DNA of 14,285 nucleotides from an uncultured Bacteroidales bacterium (lineage in GTDB: Bacteria; Bacteroidota; Bacteroidia; Bacteroidales; Muribaculaceae): NCBI GenBank assembly GCA_900549375.1, contig URNY01000066.1, positions 1 through 14,285 on the forward strand, in the 5' to 3' direction. Within the stretch, counting starts at the first letter, position 1. Each line of letters begins with the position of its first letter. The position numbers and the translations under genes are program-made. Under the pieces are notes generated by a model. The model was not told where the DNA came from, did not search any database, and saw only the letters and a program-made list of their open reading frames with translations. Positions 1-7,579 of the stretch are shown piece after piece.

Positions 1-548
1 GCGTGTTCCCGGCCGATCAGATTGGGGAACTCTCCAAACGCACCGGACTGCATCCAGTGTTCTGCAAGACCATAAACTATAGCGGCGGCGAATACGGCAT
101 CGGAATGCTTTGCCGCGAGGAACCGATCCGCACCGATTCGGAAGAACTCCCCGGAGTGGAGACACGCCGCTTCCTCGTGGCCGAGTTCGACGATTTCGTG
201 TATATCTGCACCCACCTCTGCGTGGCCAGCGAGGACAACCGCAGCTGGTCGTTCGATATCATCAATGAGTATGTCGACAATCATTATGCCTCTTCATCGA
301 AACCGGTGTTCATCGCCGGCGACATGAATACCTCCGTGCTTCCAGCCGGCGCATCGACCCATTGGAAAGTGATCAGTGCGTCGACCCCTACCTTCCCCTC
401 GAAAAGCACGCGCATCGACTATATTCTCGCCTACACGGGAAATTCGGCACCCTATACCGTGGAGCGCACTTTCGTGCCTGTATATCCCGAGTTCAGGATA
501 GCCGACGTCTCCGACCATCTTCCTGTAATCGTTGACCTCAAAAAGTAA
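1..548 (+). CDS. EEP-family (DNase I-like) metal-dependent hydrolase, C-terminal part, 5'-truncated by window edge
   Basis: This is the C-terminal ~180 residues of an endonuclease/exonuclease/phosphatase fold enzyme, a family that cleaves phosphodiester or phosphomonoester bonds with divalent metal. Counting from the GTG at base 3 as residue 1, the visible family motifs are a GGEYGIGML strand resembling the usual 'GxYGxaiLS' stretch (~28-36), THL with the catalytic-type His71, GDMN (Asp107 and Asn109, metal and phosphate ligands), RIDYI (Asp139) and the terminal SDHLPV (Asp171 and His172). All downstream catalytic residues are therefore present. The reading frame is open to the left edge and family members are usually about 300 residues, so the GTG at 3 is an internal Val codon and the N-terminal half, including the metal-binding Glu and any signal peptide, lies outside. 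The stop is 6 bp before the next gene. EEP and DUF5689 genes are commonly neighbours in Bacteroidetes, from my recollection of such genomes. The substrate (nucleic acid, phospholipid or sugar phosphate) cannot be told from this part. Confidence 0.88.
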   Translation, partial: VFPADQIGELSKRTGLHPVFCKTINYSGGEYGIGMLCREEPIRTDSEELPGVETRRFLVAEFDDFVYICTHLCVASEDNRSWSFDIINEYVDNHYASSSKPVFIAGDMNTSVLPAGASTHWKVISASTPTFPSKSTRIDYILAYTGNSAPYTVERTFVPVYPEFRIADVSDHLPVIVDLKK

Positions 549-551
549 GGA
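546..551 (+). promoter_or_regulatory. Shine-Dalgarno-like TAAGGA overlapping the stop codon
   Basis: The stop codon of the EEP gene is embedded in TAAGGA, three bases before the ATG at 555. The spacing is shorter than ideal, but the overlap of stop and ribosome-binding site suggests translational coupling between the two genes. This is inference from position only. Confidence 0.35.
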
Positions 552-554
552 ACC

Positions 555-2738
555 ATGAAAAAATTCTCTATTAACCGCATATCGGCCGTCGCGGCTATGC
601 TCCTGCTTTTAGCCGCCCAGGCCTGTGTCGATGAAGTGGAACTTCCCCGCCCTTTCATCACTCCCGAGACTGAGGCTATCGTGGCCCCGGCCGTAGGAGC
701 GGTGTTCAACATCGGCGTGGAAGCCAACTGCCAGTGGGAAGTCTCGGTCGACAGCGACGGCACTTCCTGGATAACAGTGCCCGAAACAAAGACCACCGGC
801 AACGGAAGCGTCTCTCTGACCGTGGCCAAAAACAACGGCGGCGCCGGGCGCTCCGCCTCGGTAACCATCCGCGACAGCAAAAACAGTATTGTGAAATCCG
901 TCTCCCTGCGTCAGGCTCCGAAGAGCGGCGACGGCATAACGGCGATTTCCGACCTCCGGAGCGCCCTCGCCTCGGGAAATGTCTCGTTCGGTGAGGGAAT
1001 GAAAATCCGGGGCATCGTGGTCTCGGATCTCAGAAACGGCAATTTCCTGCCCGATATGTTGGCGATAGAGGATGACACGGAGCCCGGTTCGGGTATCGCC
1101 GTCAAAATCGATTCGCAACTCTATCTGAGTGCGGGCGAGGAGGTGGAAGTGGATCTTTCTGGTGCTTCTTTCGAAAGCGGCGGCATGCTTGTTGCCGTCC
1201 CTGAATCCGATTCTAAAATATCCCGCACCGAAAGCTCGCGCATAGAGCCGAAAGCGGTTGAGGTATCTATACGCGACCTTGACGACGGCAGCTATGAATC
1301 GATGTATGTGGGCATCCGCAGCCAGATCTCTTTCCGCGACCTCCGCAAAGAGAACATTTCGCAAAATGTGTCGATACAGGATGAGGCGGGGGCTACGTTG
1401 CCTCTGCATGTCAGCGGCGATTGCCTCTTCGCCGATCTTCCGGTGCCTTCGGGCGGCGGGACAGTGGCCGGAATTGCGGGCACTGTCGACGGCGAGAATA
1501 CTCTGATGCCCTGCTCCCCCTCGGATATTGCACTCTCCTCCTCCCGTTTCGACGGCGGCGTGATGCTTCCTTATGTTTTCTCGTTCATGACCGAAGGGGC
1601 CAACAGCAAGGGACGCTATGTCGATTTCCGCGCCGATGCCTCCGATGCCAACAAGACCGTGATAGAGGGCGCCGACGGCACCGGCTCCCTACTTTCGGTG
1701 AATCTGAGCGCCAAGAGCAAGACCTTCTATTTCTGGAATGAGAACAGCGGTCATCATAATCTTCAGCTCGCATCCTGGCTCGAAGGAAGCAAAAACTATG
1801 TGCAGGTGGCCTTCCCGCTCGGGCAGGAACTCTCGCAGGGATTCCGTCTTGACTTCGGTCTGGCGGCACAGAAGAACGCGCCGGCCGAGTGGGAGGTGCA
1901 ATATTCCACCGATGCCAAGAAATGGACCGCGGTTCCGGACAAGGTAACCATCCCCAAAGGCCAGGTGTTCGGAGGGGGCAAAGGATATTTCTATTACTCC
2001 GTAGAGACTCGCCTCAATGCTCCGATAGCTTCCAAATCGACTCTTTATATCCGGTTGTGTCCCGCCGGCACCACCTCGGTTTCCGGCGGCGCGATTTCCG
2101 ATGGCTACGGACGTATCGCCCTCCACAGCTGCATCGTGCTCTCGGCAATCGGATCGGAACCGACATCCCGGCCCTCCGACGCTATATGGTTCGAAGCGTT
2201 CGATGCACTGACTCAAGGCACTGATTATCGTCTCGGCGACCGTCTGGCAGCCATGCTCAACTATTGCGGCGGCGACATAGCCGACTGGGGCAGCGCCACA
2301 CCCGGATTCTCGGGCACCAACGTGCGCCAGCGTCCGGGCTATGCACAGATAGGCTTCGTGGAATCGCAGACCGTGAACCAGACTAAATACACCTGCAAGC
2401 CCGGCAATCTACTCTCCCCCGCTTTCGGAGCTGCAGGCAATTTCAAGATCCGTTTCAAAGCCATGGCCTATAAGAACACGAGTGTATTCACGAGCGGCAA
2501 CAACACGGGCGCCGACATCGACGGCGACACCACGTCGGCAATCCTCGAAGTAGTCGGCTCCGGAACGATCAATGGCAAGAAGAGCGTGGAGATCTCCTCC
2601 ATGAGCTATTCCACCTTCAAGACCTATACCTTCGAAATCGAGAATGCCGCCGCGGATACAAGGCTGCGCTTCTCTTCCGACAGTTCCAAAGGGAAATTCA
2701 CACGCTGGTTCATCGACGAGATATGCTTAAGCAAATAA
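555..2738 (+). CDS. Surface lipoprotein with BACON and DUF5689 domains and C-terminal jelly-roll-like region
   Basis: This 727-residue protein has no recognisable catalytic motif and looks like a binding or scaffold protein of the outer surface. Residues 1-23 are a lipoprotein signal (KK start, LLLL core) ending at Cys24. The lipobox AAQAC is loose, with Gln at -2. The acidic VDEVE after the Cys resembles the Bacteroidetes lipoprotein export signal that directs display on the outer face. Residues ~38-123 fit a BACON domain: alternating strands, SWITV at 71-75, and a closing SVSLRQAP. Residues ~127-330 fit DUF5689: an ITAISDLRSAL opening, IRGIVVSDLRNGNF, then a small OB-like barrel. Residues ~335-535 and ~543-727 are beta-rich; the first contains a WEVQYSTDAKKWTAV segment, and the second starts FEAFDALTQGTDY and ends RWFIDEICLSK, as in the choice-of-anchor J/MAM-like jelly rolls. 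Its ATG follows the EEP stop by 6 bp, and its end overlaps the GH3 start by 16 bp. Domain names are by eye; the ligand is unknown. Confidence 0.82.
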   Translation: MKKFSINRISAVAAMLLLLAAQACVDEVELPRPFITPETEAIVAPAVGAVFNIGVEANCQWEVSVDSDGTSWITVPETKTTGNGSVSLTVAKNNGGAGRSASVTIRDSKNSIVKSVSLRQAPKSGDGITAISDLRSALASGNVSFGEGMKIRGIVVSDLRNGNFLPDMLAIEDDTEPGSGIAVKIDSQLYLSAGEEVEVDLSGASFESGGMLVAVPESDSKISRTESSRIEPKAVEVSIRDLDDGSYESMYVGIRSQISFRDLRKENISQNVSIQDEAGATLPLHVSGDCLFADLPVPSGGGTVAGIAGTVDGENTLMPCSPSDIALSSSRFDGGVMLPYVFSFMTEGANSKGRYVDFRADASDANKTVIEGADGTGSLLSVNLSAKSKTFYFWNENSGHHNLQLASWLEGSKNYVQVAFPLGQELSQGFRLDFGLAAQKNAPAEWEVQYSTDAKKWTAVPDKVTIPKGQVFGGGKGYFYYSVETRLNAPIASKSTLYIRLCPAGTTSVSGGAISDGYGRIALHSCIVLSAIGSEPTSRPSDAIWFEAFDALTQGTDYRLGDRLAAMLNYCGGDIADWGSATPGFSGTNVRQRPGYAQIGFVESQTVNQTKYTCKPGNLLSPAFGAAGNFKIRFKAMAYKNTSVFTSGNNTGADIDGDTTSAILEVVGSGTINGKKSVEISSMSYSTFKTYTFEIENAAADTRLRFSSDSSKGKFTRWFIDEICLSK

Positions 2739-4822
2739 CTTATACGACCCTGCTTCTGACGGGGATGGCGGCAGGTGCCGTCGTCCCGCCGGATGCCGGG
2801 CGTTTACGCGAGGCCGAGGAATGGGCCGACGACAAGCTCTCCGAGCTGACGCTCGAAGAGAAGCTGCGGCTCACGCGCGGCCATTCGGAATTCTTCTTCC
2901 CCGGCGTGCCGGAGAAGGGTATCCCGTATGTCTACCTCTCCGACGCCACGCAGGGAGTGCATATCCGCCGCAATCTGAAAGATACGGTGACAGTCCGTCA
3001 GCTCGAAAAATCCGTAGCCTTCCCGGCTCCGGTGATGCTGTCGGCCTCATTCGACAACGAGCTTGCCGCCGATTATGGCCGCGCCGTGGGCGAGGAATGC
3101 CGCGCCGGCGGGATCGGAGTGTTGCTCGGACCGGGAGTGAACATCGCCCGTAATTCGCAATGCGGCCGCAATTATGAATACTTCGGGGAAGACCCTCTGC
3201 TCACGGGTGAAATCGCCTCGGCTTATGTACGTGGACTTCAGTCCACAGGCACTGCCGCCTGCGTGAAGCATTTTCTCTGCAACGGCACCGAATTCTACCG
3301 ACGCCGCTCAAATTCGGTGGTCGACAGCCGCGCTCTGCGCGAAATCTATCTCCCGCCATTCAAAAAATGCATCGATGCCGGAGTGGCTTTCGTAATGACC
3401 TCCTATAATCGGCTTAACGGCGAATGGACCGGACAGAGCCATGCCGCAATCGACTCTCTGCTAAGGGGCGAGCTCGGTTTCAGAAACGCCGTAATGTCCG
3501 ACTGGAGTTCGGTTTACGATATGGAGAAAGTGGTCCGCTCGGGGCAGAACGTGGTGATGCCCGGCTCCTCCCGGCAGGTGCGCGATCTCGAACGTCTCGT
3601 AAAGGAAGGGAAAATCACCGAAAGCGATCTCGACAGGATGATCCGGCCTCTGCTGACAACATGCCGCGCCTTCGGGCTTTACGACCGCCCTACAGCTTCA
3701 GAGAGGAATTGCGATTTCGATGCCCACTGCGCAGTAGCCGAGAAAACCGCCGCGGAGGGGACAGTGCTCCTTCGCAACTGCGGAGGGCTGCCAATTGCCG
3801 GGAATCTCCGTATACTCGCCACCGGACCGCATCTCGACCGCAATCCGCGAAATTGCGACAACCCGGCGTCGTCGGCCGATGTAGAAGGGTTCGGATACAT
3901 CTCTCTGCGCGATGCGCTCAAAGCTGAATTCGGCACGAATATCTCTTTTGCCGAAAGCCCTTCCGAGGATGAGCTCCGCAACGCCGATGTAGTCATCACC
4001 ACCGTGGGCACTGTCGATATGGAATCTTTCGAACGCCCCTTCGCTCTGGCGCGCGATGAGGAGAAAAGAATAAAGAGAACACTCGCCTCAAATCCCAACA
4101 CGGTTGTGATTGTGTTTTCCGGCTCCGGGATAAAGATGACCGAATGGGCCGACGACACCGCCTCTTTGCTTTACGGCTGGTATCCCGGGCAGAACGGCAT
4201 GAGGGCTATTGCGGGGATTCTATCGGGAAGGGTTGCTCCATCAGGCAAACTGCCAATCACGATAGAAAGGGATTTCAAGGATTCTCCGGCAAAAAATACA
4301 ATGCCGCAGGGAGCGGAGTTCTACAACACCGCTTTCCGCGCCTACAACGAGAAGCTTATCGAGCTTTATGACGTTGTCTATAGCGAGTCCGTTCTGACGG
4401 GCTACCGCTGGTATGACACCCGCGGTATAGAGCCGCTCTTCCCTTTCGGTCATGGACTTACTTATACCGACTGGAAACTTTCCGGCCTGAAGGCCAAGGT
4501 TACGGGCGACCGGCTCACAGTCAGCCTTGAGGTGGCAAACACCGGCCGGAGAGATGGCACGCAGGTCGTTCAGATCTATACTTCGGAGGAGAAGCCAACC
4601 GTCACCCGTCCCGCAAAAGAGCTGAAAGCTTACCGGCGCGTGTCGCTGCGGCCCGGAGAACGCCGCCGCGTGGAATTCTCCATTCCGCTTTCCGACCTCG
4701 CTTTCTGGGATGACACAGCCGACAGGTTCCGGCTCAACGGCGGAAGCTACACCATCCTTGCAGGCACATCCTCGCGCGATATAGCCGATTCTGTGAAAAT
4801 AAACGTGAAACAACAACATTAA
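2723..4822 (+). CDS. Glycoside hydrolase family 3 (beta-glucosidase/xylosidase-like), secreted
   Basis: This is a retaining exo-acting beta-glycosidase that removes terminal sugars from oligosaccharides, probably in the periplasm. At 699 residues it has the full GH3 layout. A signal peptide spans residues 1-~19 (TLLLTGMAAGA). The TIM barrel, ~25-320, carries LSDATQGV (Asp74, substrate site), GRNYEYFGEDP (149-157), KHF (Lys182-His183) and MSDW with the nucleophile Asp260. The alpha/beta sandwich, ~335-520, includes MESFERPF, where Glu434 aligns best as acid/base. The C-terminal FN3-like domain, ~585-695, is preceded by PLFPFGHGLTYT. 'SDATQGVH' replaces the more usual SDGPxGVR, so the -1/+1 pocket may differ from classic beta-glucosidases. 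The chosen ATG at 2723 lies 16 bp inside the preceding gene and gives a proper signal peptide, which supports translational coupling. Substrate (beta-glucose, xylose or GlcNAc) is not decidable from sequence alone. Confidence 0.93.
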   Translation: MLKQITYTTLLLTGMAAGAVVPPDAGRLREAEEWADDKLSELTLEEKLRLTRGHSEFFFPGVPEKGIPYVYLSDATQGVHIRRNLKDTVTVRQLEKSVAFPAPVMLSASFDNELAADYGRAVGEECRAGGIGVLLGPGVNIARNSQCGRNYEYFGEDPLLTGEIASAYVRGLQSTGTAACVKHFLCNGTEFYRRRSNSVVDSRALREIYLPPFKKCIDAGVAFVMTSYNRLNGEWTGQSHAAIDSLLRGELGFRNAVMSDWSSVYDMEKVVRSGQNVVMPGSSRQVRDLERLVKEGKITESDLDRMIRPLLTTCRAFGLYDRPTASERNCDFDAHCAVAEKTAAEGTVLLRNCGGLPIAGNLRILATGPHLDRNPRNCDNPASSADVEGFGYISLRDALKAEFGTNISFAESPSEDELRNADVVITTVGTVDMESFERPFALARDEEKRIKRTLASNPNTVVIVFSGSGIKMTEWADDTASLLYGWYPGQNGMRAIAGILSGRVAPSGKLPITIERDFKDSPAKNTMPQGAEFYNTAFRAYNEKLIELYDVVYSESVLTGYRWYDTRGIEPLFPFGHGLTYTDWKLSGLKAKVTGDRLTVSLEVANTGRRDGTQVVQIYTSEEKPTVTRPAKELKAYRRVSLRPGERRRVEFSIPLSDLAFWDDTADRFRLNGGSYTILAGTSSRDIADSVKINVKQQH

Positions 4823-4838
4823 CCTTATATTATACATT

Positions 4839-6383
4839 ATGAAAAAAAGAAACCACAAGATTATGGCTCTTCTGGCCATGTCATTTCTCTGGGCTTCCTC
4901 TTCATCGGCCCAAACCGTAGTCGACAACCTGAAATATACGCTTAATTCCGACGGTCAGTCCTATGCCGTAACGGGATTCGTCGAGGGTATCTCCGAGGCA
5001 AATATCCCCTCCGAAATCGAGGGCAAGCCGGTCACTGTCATCAACAAGGAAGTTTTCAAAACCGCATCCTCCCTTAAGAACGTCAAGATTCCGGCCACTG
5101 TCAAGACCATGGGTAATTCCGTGTTTCAAGGCAACGCATCGCTCGAGACGGTCGTCTTCGAGGATGGTGACACTCCGCTCGCTGTCGGGGGCTGGACATT
5201 TAACGATTGCACCTCGATCAAGACAATACTGCTTCCCTCACGCCTCTCATCTTTCGGGGCTAACAGTAATTTCAAAGGATGCACATCCCTCACGAAAGTC
5301 TCTTTCGCCGAGGGGTGCAAACTCAGCGATTTGAAACAATATACTTTCGAAAACTGCACCGCTCTTGAAGAGGCCGATTTATCGCAGCTCAAATCGCTGA
5401 AAGTTCTGCCAGCCGGCACTTTCAAGAATGCAGGACTCAAAAAAATACTTCTGCCGCAAGACGGAGCCCTGAATAAGATACAGTGGGACGTTTTCGTAAA
5501 CACTCCTCTCGAATCAGTCGAGCTTCCCGCCACTCTCAACTCCATCGGAGCCCGCGCTTTCCAGAACTGTTCGAAACTTGCGTTGGTAAATGTTCCTGCG
5601 AAAGTGAATTCCATTTCTCCCGATGCTTTCGGTTATACAACCGGAAACACCGGCGTTGGATGTGTGGTGCTCAACATGCAGGGTGGCACATGGCCTTCGG
5701 TCGACGGCAACGGCAATCCGGATCTGACACAGAAATTCCTCGGAGCCGATACACGTGCCTATTGCTATAAGAATGTGACTGACATACCTGAGGGCGTGGT
5801 GAAGGTCGCTCCCATCGCCGCCGCTAAATACACCACCTATTTTTGCTCCACATCGGCCGTGGCTCTTCCCGAGGGCGTCAAGGCGTTCACCGTATCGGGC
5901 ATCGAGAACAACAAGCTCGTTCTTGACACAAAAGTGCTCGGCGAAGGCGATGTGATTCCCGCAGGTTCTCCCGTCCTGATGCAGTGCGCCGGCGACGCCT
6001 CTACTCTCTATCCCGCCATACTGCCCGACAACACGGCTGCGCCCCTTGCTCCCAACCTCCTCAAAGGATCGGAAGAGGCTGAGGCCCTCCCCTCCACATC
6101 CGTGAACTACACCCTTGTAAACGACAACGGAACATATAGCTTTGTGAAAGCAGAGACAGGCGAGAACGCCGCCAACAATGCATGGCTCGCTCTCGACGAG
6201 GCTCAGGCAGAAAATAATGCGTCATTCCTCATCGACAACCCCACTTCCGCGGCGCAGGTTGTAATCACCGACAATGAAACCGACTCCAAGGTCTATAATC
6301 TTTTCGGCATCGAGATGGATCCAGAAAACCTCGCGCCCGGAATCTACGTAAAGAATGGTAAGAAAATCATGGTAAGAAAGTAG
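4839..6383 (+). CDS. Secreted BspA-type leucine-rich-repeat (LRR_5) protein with T9SS-like C-terminal tail
   Basis: This 514-residue cell-surface or secreted protein probably mediates binding; no enzyme motif is visible. The signal peptide spans residues 1-24 (KKR start, ALLAMSFLWA core, cut near SSSA/Q). Residues ~56-265 hold about eight LRR_5-type repeats of the form 'IPxxVxxIxxxxFxxCxxLxxVxF': examples start near 82, 131, 153 and 228, with FNDCTSI, FKGCTSL, FENCTAL and FQNCSKL as the recurring F-x-x-C-x-x-L segment. Residues ~325-470 form a region I recall from other Bacteroidales LRR proteins, with VALPEGVKAF and IPAGSPVLM. The last ~32 residues, KVYNLFGIEM...LAPGIYVKNGKKIMVRK, match the shape of a type IX secretion sorting domain (VYNxxG, then GIY, then a basic end). 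It begins 16 bp after the GH3 stop with an AT-rich leader and no Shine-Dalgarno, so it likely shares the transcript. Its place beside glycan-active enzymes suggests polymer or host-surface binding, which is inference. Confidence 0.86.
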   Translation: MKKRNHKIMALLAMSFLWASSSSAQTVVDNLKYTLNSDGQSYAVTGFVEGISEANIPSEIEGKPVTVINKEVFKTASSLKNVKIPATVKTMGNSVFQGNASLETVVFEDGDTPLAVGGWTFNDCTSIKTILLPSRLSSFGANSNFKGCTSLTKVSFAEGCKLSDLKQYTFENCTALEEADLSQLKSLKVLPAGTFKNAGLKKILLPQDGALNKIQWDVFVNTPLESVELPATLNSIGARAFQNCSKLALVNVPAKVNSISPDAFGYTTGNTGVGCVVLNMQGGTWPSVDGNGNPDLTQKFLGADTRAYCYKNVTDIPEGVVKVAPIAAAKYTTYFCSTSAVALPEGVKAFTVSGIENNKLVLDTKVLGEGDVIPAGSPVLMQCAGDASTLYPAILPDNTAAPLAPNLLKGSEEAEALPSTSVNYTLVNDNGTYSFVKAETGENAANNAWLALDEAQAENNASFLIDNPTSAAQVVITDNETDSKVYNLFGIEMDPENLAPGIYVKNGKKIMVRK

Positions 6384-6403
6384 TTCTGACTTCATCAGAA
6401 TTT
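6384..6403 (+). terminator. Weak hairpin with short T run after the LRR gene
   Basis: Directly after the stop codon, TTCTGA pairs with TCAGAA across a 5-base loop and is followed by TTT. The stem is only 6 bp with few GC pairs, so at most it is a leaky terminator or processing site separating the LRR gene from the SGNH gene. A second 5-bp stem lies at 6422-6436. No convincing Bacteroidetes -33/-7 promoter (TTTG and TAnnTTTG) was found in the 77-bp gap. Confidence 0.25.
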
Positions 6404-6460
6404 GAGACAGACTCTAAAAACTGCTTCCGAAAAGCAATGTATCAATGTCTTCAATGAAAC

Positions 6461-7519
6461 ATGCGTAAATTATCGATTCTACTATTGCTGATCATCGCGT
6501 GGCCGGTATATTCGGCCACGCGATATTTTGATGCCCGCGACTTTACGATGCTCGGGTGCTCCGTCAGGGACACGGCAGCGGCAAAAGGTTTTAGCCGCAT
6601 CGACATGAGCCGTTATCCGCCTCAGAATGATATGATTTCGCGCTATGGAGGTTTTTCCACCGGGATGGCTCTTCTTTTCGACACCGACAGCCCCTATATC
6701 AAGGCCCGCTGGCGCAACAGCTATCCGACCTCCGGATTGAACACCACTCCGCTGATGCAGAGCGGCCTCGACCTCTATATCGAACGTGACGGTGAATGGA
6801 TACATGCCGGCGTTGGTCTCCCCACCGATTCCCTTTCAGCGGAGCGCACTCTCGTGGAGAAGATGGATGGAGCCATGCATCGCTGTCTCCTCTATCTCCC
6901 GCTCTGGAACCGCGTGGAGGATCTCTCGATCGGCATCTCCTCTTCGGCCACGATCCGGCCCGGAGTAGAACGCCCCCGGCGCAAGATAGCCTTCGTCGGG
7001 TCGAGCATCACCCATGGCGCGTCGGCATCGCGTCCGGGCCGTGCATTCCCCGCGATAATTAGTCGTGAGATTGGTGTAGAAGCCATAAACCTCGGCTTTG
7101 CGGGCGTGTGCAAGCTTGATGATTTCTTTGCGGAGCTCATTATAGACACGGATGCCCACCTCTTCGTGATAGATGCGTTTTCAAATCCCTCGGCCGCTCA
7201 GATTCGAAGCCGACTTCGCGGCTTCGTAAAGAAGATACGAGAAGCCAAGCCCGATATCCCCCTTGTCTTTCTGCAGACCCTTGTAAGGGAAACGGGCAAC
7301 TTCAATCTCGAGAAGCGCAATGAAGAGAAATGGAAACGGAGAGCCGCCGAAGAGGAGATGAAAAAAGTGATGGCCGATTATCCCGGCATTCTCTTCATCA
7401 ACCCCGGCATGCCGCTCGGCGACACTCACGACCGCACCGTCGACGGCGTCCATCCCACCGATGCAGGCTTCGATTTCATCACCCGGCGCTTATGCGCAAT
7501 TTTGAATGAGGAATTTTGA
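6461..7519 (+). CDS. Secreted SGNH/GDSL hydrolase with N-terminal GxDLY domain (probable esterase/deacetylase)
   Basis: This 352-residue exported acyl-ester hydrolase probably removes acetyl or other acyl groups from a glycan or small ester. A signal peptide spans residues 1-18 (LSILLLLIIAWPVYS). Residues ~20-165 form the beta-sandwich seen before Lipase_GDSL_3 domains, including its signature SGLDLY (101-106, the GxDLY motif). The hydrolase domain, ~174-350, shows block I FVGSSITHG with nucleophile Ser182 (the usual GDS is GSS here, as I recall for this subfamily), block II Gly212 in LGFAG, block III Asn242 in DAFSNPS, and block V DGVHP with catalytic Asp328 and His331. All four blocks are intact, so the enzyme should be active. 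The ATG at 6461 puts the signal peptide at the very N-terminus. It follows the LRR gene by 77 bp and ends just before the shared terminator. Its position after a GH3 suggests de-esterification of the same substrate, which is inference. Confidence 0.9.
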   Translation: MRKLSILLLLIIAWPVYSATRYFDARDFTMLGCSVRDTAAAKGFSRIDMSRYPPQNDMISRYGGFSTGMALLFDTDSPYIKARWRNSYPTSGLNTTPLMQSGLDLYIERDGEWIHAGVGLPTDSLSAERTLVEKMDGAMHRCLLYLPLWNRVEDLSIGISSSATIRPGVERPRRKIAFVGSSITHGASASRPGRAFPAIISREIGVEAINLGFAGVCKLDDFFAELIIDTDAHLFVIDAFSNPSAAQIRSRLRGFVKKIREAKPDIPLVFLQTLVRETGNFNLEKRNEEKWKRRAAEEEMKKVMADYPGILFINPGMPLGDTHDRTVDGVHPTDAGFDFITRRLCAILNEEF

Positions 7520-7528
7520 AATTCCATA

Positions 7529-7565
7529 AAAAAGGCCCGCTCGATTTTTTCGAGCGGGCCTTTTT
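7529..7565. terminator. Strong bidirectional rho-independent terminator
   Basis: Bases 7529-7544 pair perfectly with 7550-7565 around a TTTTT loop. The core GGCCCGCTCGA/TCGAGCGGGCC is flanked by A5 on the left and T5 on the right, so the element works in either direction. The pairing continues into CCAT/ATGG on the outer sides apart from one extra A. It starts 10 bp after the SGNH stop and ends 14 bp from the stop of the oppositely oriented protease gene, serving both. Confidence 0.95.
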
Positions 7566-7579
7566 ATGGGATTCGTGGA

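Noticed and set aside
3..5. GTG as the real start of the EEP gene
   Set aside because: A start here would omit the N-terminal half of the fold, including the metal-binding Glu; the frame is open to the window edge.
609..1409. Minus-strand open frame opposite the DUF5689 gene
   Set aside because: It is in codon-on-codon register with the real gene, with no start context or domain features.
4241..4927. Minus-strand open frame spanning the GH3 end and LRR start
   Set aside because: It overlaps two well-supported genes, has biased composition and no recognisable motif.
6435..6456. Three CAATG repeats spaced 8 and 9 bp
   Set aside because: The repeats are too short and unevenly spaced to be distinguished from chance in an AT-rich gap; not an operator on this evidence.
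6404..6460. Possible promoter before the SGNH gene (TTTG at 6401-6404, TATCAATG at 6440-6447)
   Set aside because: The second box has two mismatches to TAnnTTTG, and the distance between the boxes (35 bp) is far longer than the usual ~20 bp.
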